From contig JANXUB010000091.1 of NCBI GenBank assembly GCA_025352105.1, forward strand, positions 1-35,103: 35,103 bases of DNA. Reading direction: 5' to 3'. This document shows, one piece after another, positions 24,546 through 32,150 of the stretch. Origin of the DNA: Burkholderiales bacterium (lineage in GTDB: Bacteria; Pseudomonadota; Gammaproteobacteria; Burkholderiales; Casimicrobiaceae). The translations under genes were made by a program, and so were the position numbers. The notes under the pieces were generated by a model that searched no databases, had not been told where the DNA came from, and saw only the letters and a list, made by a program, of their open reading frames with translations. Each line of letters begins with the position of its first letter. Positions within the stretch are counted from its first letter, which is position 1.

Positions 24546-26408
24546 CTACTTTGGTGCGACGATGTTTATGAACTGGTTGGCACGAACAGCCATGTTTCGA
24601 AGATCTATCACGCGCACCGCGCCTTTAACGGATGGCGTGTCGTCACACCCCGTTGCTTCTATGTCTTCTTTGTCGACATAGCCATGCCGTCCCCCCAAAT
24701 GAATACCCACCAACTTCAAACCAGCTTGCGAACTTTGTACCTTCAAAAATACGGGGGCACCACTCATGACCGGCAACGTCTGGCAATTGTGCAATACGCA
24801 ACTGTTGGTGATCGCCATCACGTTGCAGCCGGTTACTTCGGTTGTGGTTAGCGGCGGAAAGGCCACCGATTGCGGGAGCAATATATTCACACCCGGCAGA
24901 TGCAACCTGTCGTCCATCCTGACGTCCGCGAGCTCGGGTTTGTAGGGACGAGCTCGCTCACCTTTCGGCTCGGCAATCGTCACTTCAATCCAGTCATTGG
25001 CTGGCCAATAACCTACAGGCATCGAACTGGCACTAGGCGAGTTTATGCCGCAAACCTGATACCTAAACGGCTCGCCGGAGTCCAATTCAAACCAGTGCTG
25101 CTTGATGATTTCGCCTGAGAGCATCTTATCTGGCTTGCTGTCTATCGACGACATAAAACAGTGGCGTGCGGTAAGCACCGTACTGGCTGAAATCAAGGTG
25201 CCCGTACACGTCCTGAACGAGGGCTCGCGCTGCCCCGGCGAGATCAATCCACCCCCAAGCGCTGAAATTGGAGCACCTATGGCACCTACGAAACGCGTAA
25301 CGTCGTTTTCATTTAGCGGTTCTAAGCGCACTACGGTTGGCTGACATTTCGCCACAAAGGCGCGCGCGAAACCCAACAATGAGCTCTTGGCGAACTGGGC
25401 GTCCGTTGCGGTTTGCGCCCATAGCGCGAACGTCTCTAGCGAATTCACCGGCTTTAAATTGTTGTTTGCGTCATGAATGATTTCGTCCGGCTCCTGCGAC
25501 GTGACTGCATCATTGAACTTGTTGAACGCCGCTGCACATGACACATCCGCATCCGTAGCGGGCTTTGTAATCACTCCTGTGGACCAAGGCACTTCACGCG
25601 ACTTGAAATGTTGTGGAGCATTACGTGAGTTGGACGTCGCAGTCTCACTGCCCTGCAGCGGTTCGCCGGTATTGCAGCTAAGACAGCCGCCTCGTCCTGC
25701 GAGCAGGCGTGACAAGTCCAGCCTTATCGAATCGTTTGCACGCCAACCGTTGTCCCCCCCAGCGATCAACGGGCGTGCCCCAACGAGCATGTTCTTTTCG
25801 CTACCTTGACGCAATATTTTGTCCATAACAGTCGCCCCGGCGAGCGAACCGAGCGGAGACGTCCAATCAATCACATTTTTGTTTCTCAAGTCCACTGCTT
25901 GTAACTGCGGTAACTGAGCGCGCGCGATGTGTGTGACACCGCTGAACAAAGCTGCGTCACTCAGCGCTTTCGAAGTGGCAGGGTGAAGACCGGCAAGTTC
26001 AAGCGGTGCCCCTGATGGGACAACCGGTGCGGGTCGTATCGGGACTGCCGCGTTTTGGCGGAGGAGTCGCCGAAATTGCTCATCGCTCTTCGGCTTTGCG
26101 CCCTGCAGCACCTTTCCAACACTACTGGCTTTCATCTGTTGAAGATCAAGCACTAGGTCGCCCATTTTTTCGATGATGCGAGTTTGCGCATTTGTGTCAA
26201 TCACTCCCGCCACCTGCAATTTTTCGGCGACTGCCTTACCTGCGAAGCTCTGCGCTTGGTCTCGCTGCTTCCCAGCGATGGTCGGATCGCAGGAGAGCAC
26301 CTCAAACGCGTCCTGCGCGTGCGATTGCAACGTGCCTAGGGCTGCAGACACAACCAATGCGAACACAAACGATTCACTGCGCACGCGTTTAAAGTTAGTG
26401 AAATTCAA
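24546..26408 (-). CDS. Exported trypsin-like serine protease
   Basis: 620 residues. Signal peptide SFVFALVVSAALGTLQSHAQ. The first about 390 residues are of unknown fold and contain several cysteines. The C-terminal protease domain has CTGTLISASTVLTARHCF with H416, NDWIEVTI with the probable D472, and TLPVMSGAPVFLK with the probable S549. The serine motif is MSG instead of the usual DSG or NSG. The start is TTG 26408, supported by AAGGA six bases upstream; there is no better ATG. First clear gene of the four-gene operon. Its substrate is unknown; an activating role toward the other operon products is only a guess. Confidence 0.85.
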   Translation of the reverse strand: MNFTNFKRVRSESFVFALVVSAALGTLQSHAQDAFEVLSCDPTIAGKQRDQAQSFAGKAVAEKLQVAGVIDTNAQTRIIEKMGDLVLDLQQMKASSVGKVLQGAKPKSDEQFRRLLRQNAAVPIRPAPVVPSGAPLELAGLHPATSKALSDAALFSGVTHIARAQLPQLQAVDLRNKNVIDWTSPLGSLAGATVMDKILRQGSEKNMLVGARPLIAGGDNGWRANDSIRLDLSRLLAGRGGCLSCNTGEPLQGSETATSNSRNAPQHFKSREVPWSTGVITKPATDADVSCAAAFNKFNDAVTSQEPDEIIHDANNNLKPVNSLETFALWAQTATDAQFAKSSLLGFARAFVAKCQPTVVRLEPLNENDVTRFVGAIGAPISALGGGLISPGQREPSFRTCTGTLISASTVLTARHCFMSSIDSKPDKMLSGEIIKQHWFELDSGEPFRYQVCGINSPSASSMPVGYWPANDWIEVTIAEPKGERARPYKPELADVRMDDRLHLPGVNILLPQSVAFPPLTTTEVTGCNVMAITNSCVLHNCQTLPVMSGAPVFLKVQSSQAGLKLVGIHLGGRHGYVDKEDIEATGCDDTPSVKGAVRVIDLRNMAVRANQFINIVAPK

Positions 26409-26424
26409 TGTTTGTCCTTGACGC

Positions 26425-26790
26425 TCATCTCGAACGAAGTGTTTGACACTGGCGGCGACCCAGGATGAGAGGTGGATCGCAGCGATAACCGCTTTGCGGC
26501 GAAGGTACCGAAAATTGCCAGCACTTGCCGACCTTCAGCAAGCAGAAAAATCGCGCCACGTCCGCAAACACGATGGTTGTCGTTTCAATGTGCAGTTCAG
26601 CGTCGAAGGACGGTGCCGCCACGATTGCCCCAGAGTGATATTTCTTATCTGCTTTGGAGAATAGCGAATGCTGTGCGGAATGGGTAGGGTTTTGTGCCGC
26701 GCGCTCGGTCGTTGCGTACGCCAGCGGTAGCAACCCATGGTTTCTGCCACAGATTTGTCTGGCGGCGGGTTGAAGCGATGGCGTGAACAT
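26425..26790 (-). pseudogene. Possible decayed class III cyclase fragment
   Basis: The minus-strand frame contains LHIETTTIVFADV, which resembles LHEATTTIMFVDV of the cyclase encoded 2 kb downstream. At DNA level 26557-26595 matches 24283-24321 at 28 of 39 positions without gaps. The rest of the frame lacks cyclase motifs (no GDG), is rich in His, Arg and Gln, and has no ribosome site. It ends 16 bases before the trypsin-like gene, so it would lie in the leader of the operon. It could be a remnant of a duplicated cyclase gene, or an unrelated small protein. Confidence 0.3.
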
Positions 26791-26824
26791 GGACGTGACA
26801 GTAGCTAATCCTGCGCCATTTGTG

Positions 26825-26843
26825 CCCTACCTGTTTAGGTGGG
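26825..26843. promoter_or_regulatory. Putative LuxR-type binding site 3, upstream of the protease-cyclase operon
   Basis: On the minus strand it reads CCCACCTA-AAC-AGGTAGGG, identical to the site before the LuxR gene except for one base. A -10-like TAGCTA (26807-26802, minus) would place the start near 26795, with the site centred at about -39. The operon's first clear gene starts 386 bases further on. Confidence 0.6.
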
Positions 26844-26975
26844 AGTTGCGATTGGGGATCGTATTTTTTTGCGGTTACTGGTGCGTGGTTTGGGTGGCCG
26901 TAATTGGTTGCGGATGGTGGGCGGGGATCGCTCCCAGAGGCGCTGCTACAGTCACGTTCTGCAGAAATGCCCAAC

Positions 26976-27091
26976 AGCTTTTCGCTGTAAGCGCCGTTCT
27001 AGTTGGGTTAAATTACTATTTTTATCGCTTGTTGACTAGCCGGTTAAATCAGCGATAAGCCCAATTACACTGGTCGTTTCAAGGAAAAGCT
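26976..27091. repeat. MITE-like element, copy 3
   Basis: 116 bp. Left end AGCTTTTCGCTGTAAGCGCC, continuing to AGTTGGGTTA. The right end on the other strand reads AGCTTTTCCTTGAAACGACC, continuing to AATTGGGCTTA. Both ends match copies 1 and 2. Non-coding. It lies directly upstream of the DinJ/YafQ-type pair. Confidence 0.7.
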
Positions 27092-27164
27092 GTTAACACA
27101 AAAGTATGGCGGAGGTTAACAAGCTTCGTCGTTCGATGGCAGTTTCAAACGACGCCCTCCCCGT

Positions 27165-27181
27165 GAGCTACAATGTAGCTC
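27165..27181. promoter_or_regulatory. Operator GAGCTAC-AAT-GTAGCTC of the dinJ/yafQ-type pair
   Basis: Perfect 7-bp arms. TACAAT (27169-27174), a good -10 hexamer, lies inside the palindrome, so binding of the antitoxin complex would block the promoter. The start codon follows about 20 bases later. Confidence 0.65.
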
Positions 27182-27200
27182 AACTTTATGGGGAATGAAC

Positions 27201-27464
27201 ATGTCTGCGAACGCTGTGGTCCGCGCCAGAATTGATGAAAGCATTAAGGAAGAAGCGACGTTGGTGTTGGCTGCGATGGGCCTGACGGTGTCTGACGCCT
27301 TCCGCATCATGCTGACCCGTGTGGCCCGAGAAAAGGCGCTGCCGTTTGAGCCGTTGGTGCCGAACGCCGTCACCATTAAGGCCATGAAAGAAGCCCGCCG
27401 AGGGGGACTGAAGTCGTTTGCGACTGTGGATGCGCTGATGGCAGATTTGAATGCGGACGATTGA
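27201..27464 (+). CDS. RelB/DinJ-family antitoxin
   Basis: 87 residues from ATG 27201. ATG 27195 abuts the GGGGA ribosome site, so 27201 with a spacing of 6 is preferred. The N-terminus NAVVRARIDESIKEEATLVLAAMGLTVSDAFRIMLTRVA is the ribbon-helix-helix of DinJ/RelB proteins, which binds the operator. The C-terminal acidic tail (ATVDALMADLNADD) wraps the toxin. It overlaps the toxin gene by 14 bases. Confidence 0.92.
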   Translation: MSANAVVRARIDESIKEEATLVLAAMGLTVSDAFRIMLTRVAREKALPFEPLVPNAVTIKAMKEARRGGLKSFATVDALMADLNADD

Positions 27465-27732
27465 GGCTACTGGCCAATTCAAACGAGACTTCAAACGCGA
27501 AGCCAAAGGCACGCATCGCGTCGTACTTGCGCACGACTTTGCCGAAATCCTCAAACGCTTGGCTGAGGATTTGCCATTGGCCGCGAAATGTTGTGATCAC
27601 GCGCTCACGGGGGAGTGGAAAGATCATCGAGATTGTCACGTCAAGCCTGATCTGGTTTTGATCTATCGAAAACAGGCCGCCGAAGTACTGCAACTGGTGC
27701 GTTTGGGGTCGCACAGTGAGCTAGATCTTTAG
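27451..27732 (+). CDS. YafQ-family mRNA interferase toxin
   Basis: 93 residues in the RelE superfamily. Typical YafQ pattern: TGQFKRDFKREAK, LPLAAKCCDHALTGEWKDHRDCHVKPDLVLIYR and LVRLGSHSELDL. The histidine and acidic residues used by YafQ in ribosome-dependent mRNA cleavage (DHALTG, HRDCHVKPD, GSH) are present, so the toxin looks intact. Start ATG 27451 lies inside the antitoxin gene, which fits coupled translation. Confidence 0.92.
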   Translation: MRTIEATGQFKRDFKREAKGTHRVVLAHDFAEILKRLAEDLPLAAKCCDHALTGEWKDHRDCHVKPDLVLIYRKQAAEVLQLVRLGSHSELDL

Positions 27733-27844
27733 GCTTCCTCTGTCCTAGCCAGTGGCAGCCTCGGGCTACCGTGCTTCGTAGCAACAGCCGGGAATCCGGA
27801 AAGTGCGCAAATGAGTCTGTATCTGGATTTGATCACCCCAAATC

Positions 27845-28555
27845 CTACGCCGCCAATTCCGCCAGCCAAGCCCCCGCGCGGCGCACGGCGATGCTGCCCT
27901 GCTCAAACTCTTGCCTGAGTTGATGCACGATTTGCACAGCCTGCACCGCTGCCGCCCCTAGCGAGGGCCGAGCTTGCGCAAATTGTGCTGCCATGCGGTG
28001 CAGGTAGGCGCTTGGCGTGGTGTGGCTGGTTTTGACTTCTATGAGGTGGGTGACTTGATCATCCAGCGTGAGGACGAAGTCGATTTCATGGCCTTCTTTG
28101 TCGCGGATGGTGTGCAGGCTGCGAGTTTCGGCTTGCGTGTCCTGCGCGAATTGGGTGGCCTTGAGCAGCATGCAGGCCACGGCGTTTTCGAGCTTGGCAC
28201 CGTCGTCGCCAAGCACCAGGCCAGTGTCGTGGAAATAGATTTTTGGCTCTTTCAGCAGCGATCGTGCGACGTCGCGATGCCAGGGCGTGACGCGAAAGAC
28301 GATGCGCAGCGCCTCGAGTATGTCGAGGTATCGTTTGGCGGTGTTCGGCGTGATTTGCGGCGAAAGGGCCGGGCCGCTCAACTTGATCGGCGACCCGACA
28401 CGCTCACGCAGCAGTTGCACAAAGAGCTGCATGGATTTGATCTCATGCACACGCGAAAACTCGACCACGTCTTCGCGAATCAGGTCGGACGAATACTGCT
28501 GGCGCCAGCGCCGTGCGGCAACGTCTTGGCGGCGGCGACGACAAGGCAGTCCGCT
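27845..28555 (-). pseudogene. C-terminal part of an AAA-type ATPase with DUF4143 (5'-truncated)
   Basis: The frame is open from the TAA at 28556-28558 down to 27845. It reads RRQDVAARRWRQQYSSDLIREDVVEFSRVHEIKSM, then a winged-helix part (SPQITPNTAKRYLDILEALRIVFRVTPW) and the DUF4143 end (DTGLVLGDDGAKLENAVACMLLK, RDKEGHEIDFVLTLDD, HLIEVKTS). Full-length members are about 380-450 residues and start with a P-loop ATPase domain. Here that domain is absent and no start with a ribosome site exists; GTG 28468 is only a formal start. The break lies about 110 bases from the folE start. Probably a deletion remnant. Confidence 0.8.
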
Positions 28556-28662
28556 TTACGCTGTAGCTGCATCGAGGCTTCGTTTATTGGGGTGAGGGTG
28601 AGGCTGCGGCATGGCATGCGACAATTCAAGCCCGGCCAACACCAGTTGTAAAGTAGTACCCG

Positions 28663-29412
28663 ATGACCGCCACAACCTCCCCGCCCGTAACCGACACAGC
28701 CGCTCGCGCCATTGCGCAGCGCGACCTCGCTGCCATGCCCGCCAGCGAGCGCGTGCGCGGTCGCATCAAGGCGTCCGGCAAGCGCTTCCATGCCAATGAC
28801 AACATCAGTGAGTTCATTCGGACTGGCGAGGTTGATGAGTTGCAGTCTGAGGTTGAGTCGAAAATGCGCGAGGTGCTCAAAAGCCTCGTGATTGATACCG
28901 AGAGCGACCACAACACGCATGACACGGCAAAGCGTGTGGCGAAGATGTTTCTGAACGAGGTGTTCCGTGGGCGCTACACGCAGCAGCCACCAGTGACTGA
29001 GTTTCCCAATGTGGAGCATCTGAACGAATTGATGATCGTGGGGCCGATCACGATTCGCTCGGCTTGCTCGCATCACTTGTGTCCGATCATGGGGCGCATC
29101 TGGGTGGGCGTGATGCCGAACCAGCATTCCAATTTGATCGGTTTGTCGAAATATGCGCGGCTGGCGGATTGGGTGATGAGTCGCCCGCAGATTCAGGAAG
29201 AAGCGGTGACGCAGCTTGCGAACCTGTTGCAGGACAAAATTCAGCCGGATGGTCTCGCTCTGGTGATGGAGGCTGATCACTTTTGCATGCAGTGGCGCGG
29301 CGTGAAGGACGTGAATTCGAAAATGATAAACAGCGTGATGCGTGGCTCGTTTCTGAAAGACCCGAATTTGCGTCGTGAATTTTTGGCCCTTGTTGACAAC
29401 CGGAAAGCTTGA
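28663..29412 (+). CDS. folE: GTP cyclohydrolase I
   Basis: Converts GTP to 7,8-dihydroneopterin triphosphate, the first step to folate and other pterins. 249 residues, about 30-50 more than the core enzyme because of an N-terminal extension. Seen: DHNTHDTAKRVAKMFLNEVFRG, ITIRSACSHHLCPIMGRIWVGVMP with zinc ligands C and H, GLSKYARLADWVMSRPQIQE, and DHFCMQWRGVKD with the third ligand Cys. All key blocks are present. No strong ribosome site is seen. The BLUF gene starts two bases after the stop. Confidence 0.93.
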   Translation: MTATTSPPVTDTAARAIAQRDLAAMPASERVRGRIKASGKRFHANDNISEFIRTGEVDELQSEVESKMREVLKSLVIDTESDHNTHDTAKRVAKMFLNEVFRGRYTQQPPVTEFPNVEHLNELMIVGPITIRSACSHHLCPIMGRIWVGVMPNQHSNLIGLSKYARLADWVMSRPQIQEEAVTQLANLLQDKIQPDGLALVMEADHFCMQWRGVKDVNSKMINSVMRGSFLKDPNLRREFLALVDNRKA

Positions 29413-29414
29413 GC

Positions 29415-29837
29415 ATGTTAGTTCGCCTTACCTACACGAGCCGCGCGACGGAGGCCTTGACCCCGGCCGCTATGGATTTGATTCTGGCGTCATCGCGGAA
29501 AAACAATCCGTCGAACGGCATTACTGGCGTGCTTTGCACGAACAACTACATTTTTTTGCAGATGCTCGAAGGCGGTCGCAAAGAGGTGAACGAAACGTAC
29601 AACCGCATTGCAGCAGACAAGCGTCATCAGGACGTGCAAATTCTCAATTTCGAGGAGATCACGGAGCGCAAATTTGCGGTGTGGTCAATGGGCAAGGTCA
29701 GCTTTGATCGCGTGAATATGGCGATTTTGCTGAAGCACTCGGCTAAACCTGTGCTGGACCCATATGCCGTGTCGGGCAGGGTGTCGGTGGCGCTGCTAGA
29801 GGATTTGATGGCGAACGCTAGTATTTCTTCCTGTTGA
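29415..29837 (+). CDS. BLUF-domain blue-light photoreceptor
   Basis: 140 residues; nearly the whole protein is one BLUF domain that binds FAD. Expected residues are seen: Y7 (LTYTSRA), N34 before GITGVL, Q49 in NYIFLQMLEGG, and W90-x-M92 in FAVWSMG; also DKRHQDV. The start is placed at ATG 29415 (GGAAAG 8 bases before) rather than the TTG overlapping the folE stop. There is no output domain, so it must act through a partner. It is co-transcribed with folE and followed by a strong terminator. Confidence 0.92.
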   Translation: MLVRLTYTSRATEALTPAAMDLILASSRKNNPSNGITGVLCTNNYIFLQMLEGGRKEVNETYNRIAADKRHQDVQILNFEEITERKFAVWSMGKVSFDRVNMAILLKHSAKPVLDPYAVSGRVSVALLEDLMANASISSC

Positions 29838-29857
29838 TCGCACGTTAAAGGCGCAAC

Positions 29858-29887
29858 AAAAAAGCCCGATCTGTGTCGGGCTTTTTT
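29858..29887. terminator. Bidirectional rho-independent terminator
   Basis: AAAAAAGCCCGA-loop-TCGGGCTTTTTT: a GC-rich 6-bp stem flanked by A6 and T6. It lies between the convergent folE-BLUF and IPTL-CTERM genes and can serve both strands. Confidence 0.92.
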
Positions 29888-29914
29888 GTGCTCGCAGGTG
29901 AGCGTTGCGACGCG

Positions 29915-30985
29915 TTACGCCGCTTTGTCCTCGCCCTGTTCGGCGTCAACCAACTCGTCGCGGCGGCGATTTCGGAGCGCGTAGACACCCCAAAGCATGG
30001 TTGACAGCGATACGCCGCCCAAGCCGATGGCGGACAACGTGGGCACGCCGACCGTGGGCGGTACAACGAAGACGGGTGGCGGAACACCAATGACGGGAGG
30101 CGTGACGACTGCCCCGCCAGGCAAATCAAAGACAGCGCCGATCAGGCTGACGCAATCGGAAGCCTCGGGGCTCGACGTCAAATTGAGCGTATTCGCACCG
30201 GGCACCATTGCCGACGTGATCGCCGCGCTGAAATGATCCCACAAACCGCCGTTGGTCACCGTACTGCCGGGCGCTAGCGGTAGGCTGGCCCCTTGGAACA
30301 GCGGATAGGTGAATCCAGTGCCGTTGATACTTAATGTGTTGGTGCCGGATTCGCCGAAATTCTGTCCGTCAGAAACAATGATGCCCAAGTTGACGACGCC
30401 CGACGTGTAATTGATGCCACCGAGCGATGCACTCCACCCGGCCGCGTCAAAACTGTTGGCCTGATTTGAATCATTGCCTAAAAATACGGCGACGTCGCGA
30501 TTGTTGGCGGCGTTGCCGTCATTGAAAAAGATCAGCAACGAAGCGCCATTCGGGTCGAACGTTCCGGCGGTGCGCATATTTGTCAACGCGTAAGTGCCAT
30601 TGCCGGTGACTTGCGCCGTCACGTCGGCCTGAAACGCCTGCGATGAGGCTTGCGACCAGCAATTGTCACTACTGAGACCAACATTAGTGCCCGCGACGGT
30701 AGTGCCGCCGATCGTGGCACTGCGCGATATTGCGCTGGCCGTTGTGGCGAGGCCGTGCCAGACAAGTAGCGCCTTCGTGATGGTACCCGTCACGCCGGCG
30801 ACTGTAATGGTGCCGGTACCGGTTCCACGCAGTCCTGATATTCCGAACAAGGCGTAGTCAGTTGAGGCAACGAAAGCCTGCGGCGTGAGCTGATTAGAAA
30901 ACGACGGTACCGCCAGCGACGCCGCCAACGCAACAGCGATCACATTGCGGGTTATGCGCCCATTTCCCTTAAAACTTGACTTCAT
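29915..30985 (-). CDS. Secreted surface protein with IPTL-CTERM-like sorting tail
   Basis: 356 residues from ATG 30985; ATG 31003 is equally possible. Signal peptide (RITRNVIAVALAASLAVPSFS). A long low-complexity beta-rich body follows, with many Gly, Thr, Ser and Asn residues. Then comes a Pro/Val spacer (PPVIGVPPPVFVVPPTVG) and the tail VPTLSAIGLGGVSLSTMLWG...LRNRRRDE. This tail has the signature Pro-Thr-Leu motif, one transmembrane helix and an Arg cluster, as in IPTL-CTERM proteins that are processed by a sorting enzyme. No sorting enzyme is seen in this window. A surface or matrix role is likely; binding partners are unknown. Confidence 0.8.
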   Translation of the reverse strand: MKSSFKGNGRITRNVIAVALAASLAVPSFSNQLTPQAFVASTDYALFGISGLRGTGTGTITVAGVTGTITKALLVWHGLATTASAISRSATIGGTTVAGTNVGLSSDNCWSQASSQAFQADVTAQVTGNGTYALTNMRTAGTFDPNGASLLIFFNDGNAANNRDVAVFLGNDSNQANSFDAAGWSASLGGINYTSGVVNLGIIVSDGQNFGESGTNTLSINGTGFTYPLFQGASLPLAPGSTVTNGGLWDHFSAAITSAMVPGANTLNLTSSPEASDCVSLIGAVFDLPGGAVVTPPVIGVPPPVFVVPPTVGVPTLSAIGLGGVSLSTMLWGVYALRNRRRDELVDAEQGEDKAA

Positions 30986-31236
30986 CTTGCATCCATTTTT
31001 CATGTTGATTTCAGACAAAACAAAAAACTTAATATTTCTTTGCCCCTCGAAAGCAGATGCAGGGGTCAAGTGGCTACAACTAGTTGCACATCACCCGATA
31101 TTGTTGGCTGTGGCAACCCTCAGAGCCTAAGATAAATACTATACGCCTTGACTGACACGACGTAAACATACTTGGCGTTACGCGAAGTTACACATTTGCG
31201 AAAAACATACAGTGTATGCAGAGGCAATAGCAGCGA

Positions 31237-31974
31237 CTAAGACTTCTTGCCTTCGGTTTTCATCGACTCAAGTTTGGCGATGTCGATCTTGCTGATGAGG
31301 GATTTGACGTCGTTCATTTCGAGGCCCTGGGCCTCAACGTCCACCATAAAGCGATTGCCAACCACCATTTTCACCGAGCCGCGCTGCCCCGATTTACTCC
31401 ATTTTTCATGCAGCTTGCGACCGCCGACGGTCGAGGTCTTTTCGTAGCCGTCGCCCGTCTCTTTGTCGACTTCGATGTTCATCCACATATTGGCGAGCGC
31501 GAACGGGCCCGACAACGAACCGGGATCGGTGATCTCAAAGCGCACTCGCTTGTTGCCATCGGCGGTGCGGAACGACTGTTTCGCCTCGGACACGGCGATG
31601 CCGAACGCGTTGTTCTTTTCACCGGAGCTTTCGCCCTTATCGAATCCGGCGAGCTCCTGAGGCAGTGCCTCTTTGAGCTTGCGGAAATCGACGGGCTCGA
31701 AGCTTCCTGCCCCCGCCGCGCCAGCTGCCGCACCCGCGACTCCGCCAAGCGCTTTCATCATGTCGCCGACAGCGGCGCCAACATCCTGCCCGCCCTTGGC
31801 GACGCCGGATTCCATGCGCTTGCCAGCGGCTTCGATTTCCTTGGCCGCTTGCTCGAGCTTTTTCATGGACTCTTCGCGAGCGACCTGCTCCGGGCTGGGC
31901 CCGCAGGCGGTGAGCAGCGCGGCTAGGCCGAGCGTAACAAAAAGGCGAACGCGAGAGAAAGTGTTCTTTGTCAT
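31237..31974 (-). CDS. Predicted lipoprotein of unknown function
   Basis: 245 residues from ATG 31974. Lipobox LAALLTAC puts the lipidated cysteine at C24. Next is a charged helical region (EQVAREESMKKLEQAAKEIEAAGKRM), probably coiled coil, then a short Gly/Ala-rich stretch (GGVAGAAAGAAGAG). A folded domain of about 140 residues follows. I do not recognise its family. Position on the inner or outer membrane cannot be decided; residue +2 is Gly, not Asp, so outer membrane is more likely. Confidence 0.75.
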   Translation of the reverse strand: MTKNTFSRVRLFVTLGLAALLTACGPSPEQVAREESMKKLEQAAKEIEAAGKRMESGVAKGGQDVGAAVGDMMKALGGVAGAAAGAAGAGSFEPVDFRKLKEALPQELAGFDKGESSGEKNNAFGIAVSEAKQSFRTADGNKRVRFEITDPGSLSGPFALANMWMNIEVDKETGDGYEKTSTVGGRKLHEKWSKSGQRGSVKMVVGNRFMVDVEAQGLEMNDVKSLISKIDIAKLESMKTEGKKS

Positions 31975-32062
31975 CTTGATGGTGTGAGCTAGGGAATCAC
32001 GGGTGAAGACGTAATTGCAGGCGATACTGCGACACATGTTCAGCGATCAGCCAATCGCAACC

Positions 32063-32129
32063 GTGGGAGCAGCTGTGCCGCGACCATCTCACGCCACGCA
32101 ACATGGGTCGCGGCAGAGCCGCTCCTACA
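32063..32129. repeat. Inverted pair of GTRGGAGC...GCCGCGACC repeats
   Basis: GTGGGAGCAGCTGTGCCGCG (32063 on) and its inverted partner ending GCCGCTCCTACA (32129) form a pair, a type common in gamma- and betaproteobacterial intergenic regions. Confidence 0.7.
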
Positions 32130-32150
32130 AAACCGGGTTGAAGCGCCTGC

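Noticed and set aside
26783..27058. Plus-strand frame of 91 codons with hydrophobic stretches, upstream of the DinJ/YafQ-type pair
   Set aside because: Its last third is the MITE-like copy 3 and its start overlaps the region of the LuxR-type box. No ribosome site is seen at the GTG. The hydrophobic composition alone is not enough to call a gene.
27974..28651. Plus-strand frame of 225 codons
   Set aside because: It lies fully opposite the DUF4143 fragment, whose family motifs are clear. The plus-strand translation shows no motif and has a shadow-like composition.
28480..29280. Minus-strand frame of 266 codons
   Set aside because: Antisense to folE, which has all family motifs. No domain signal on this strand.
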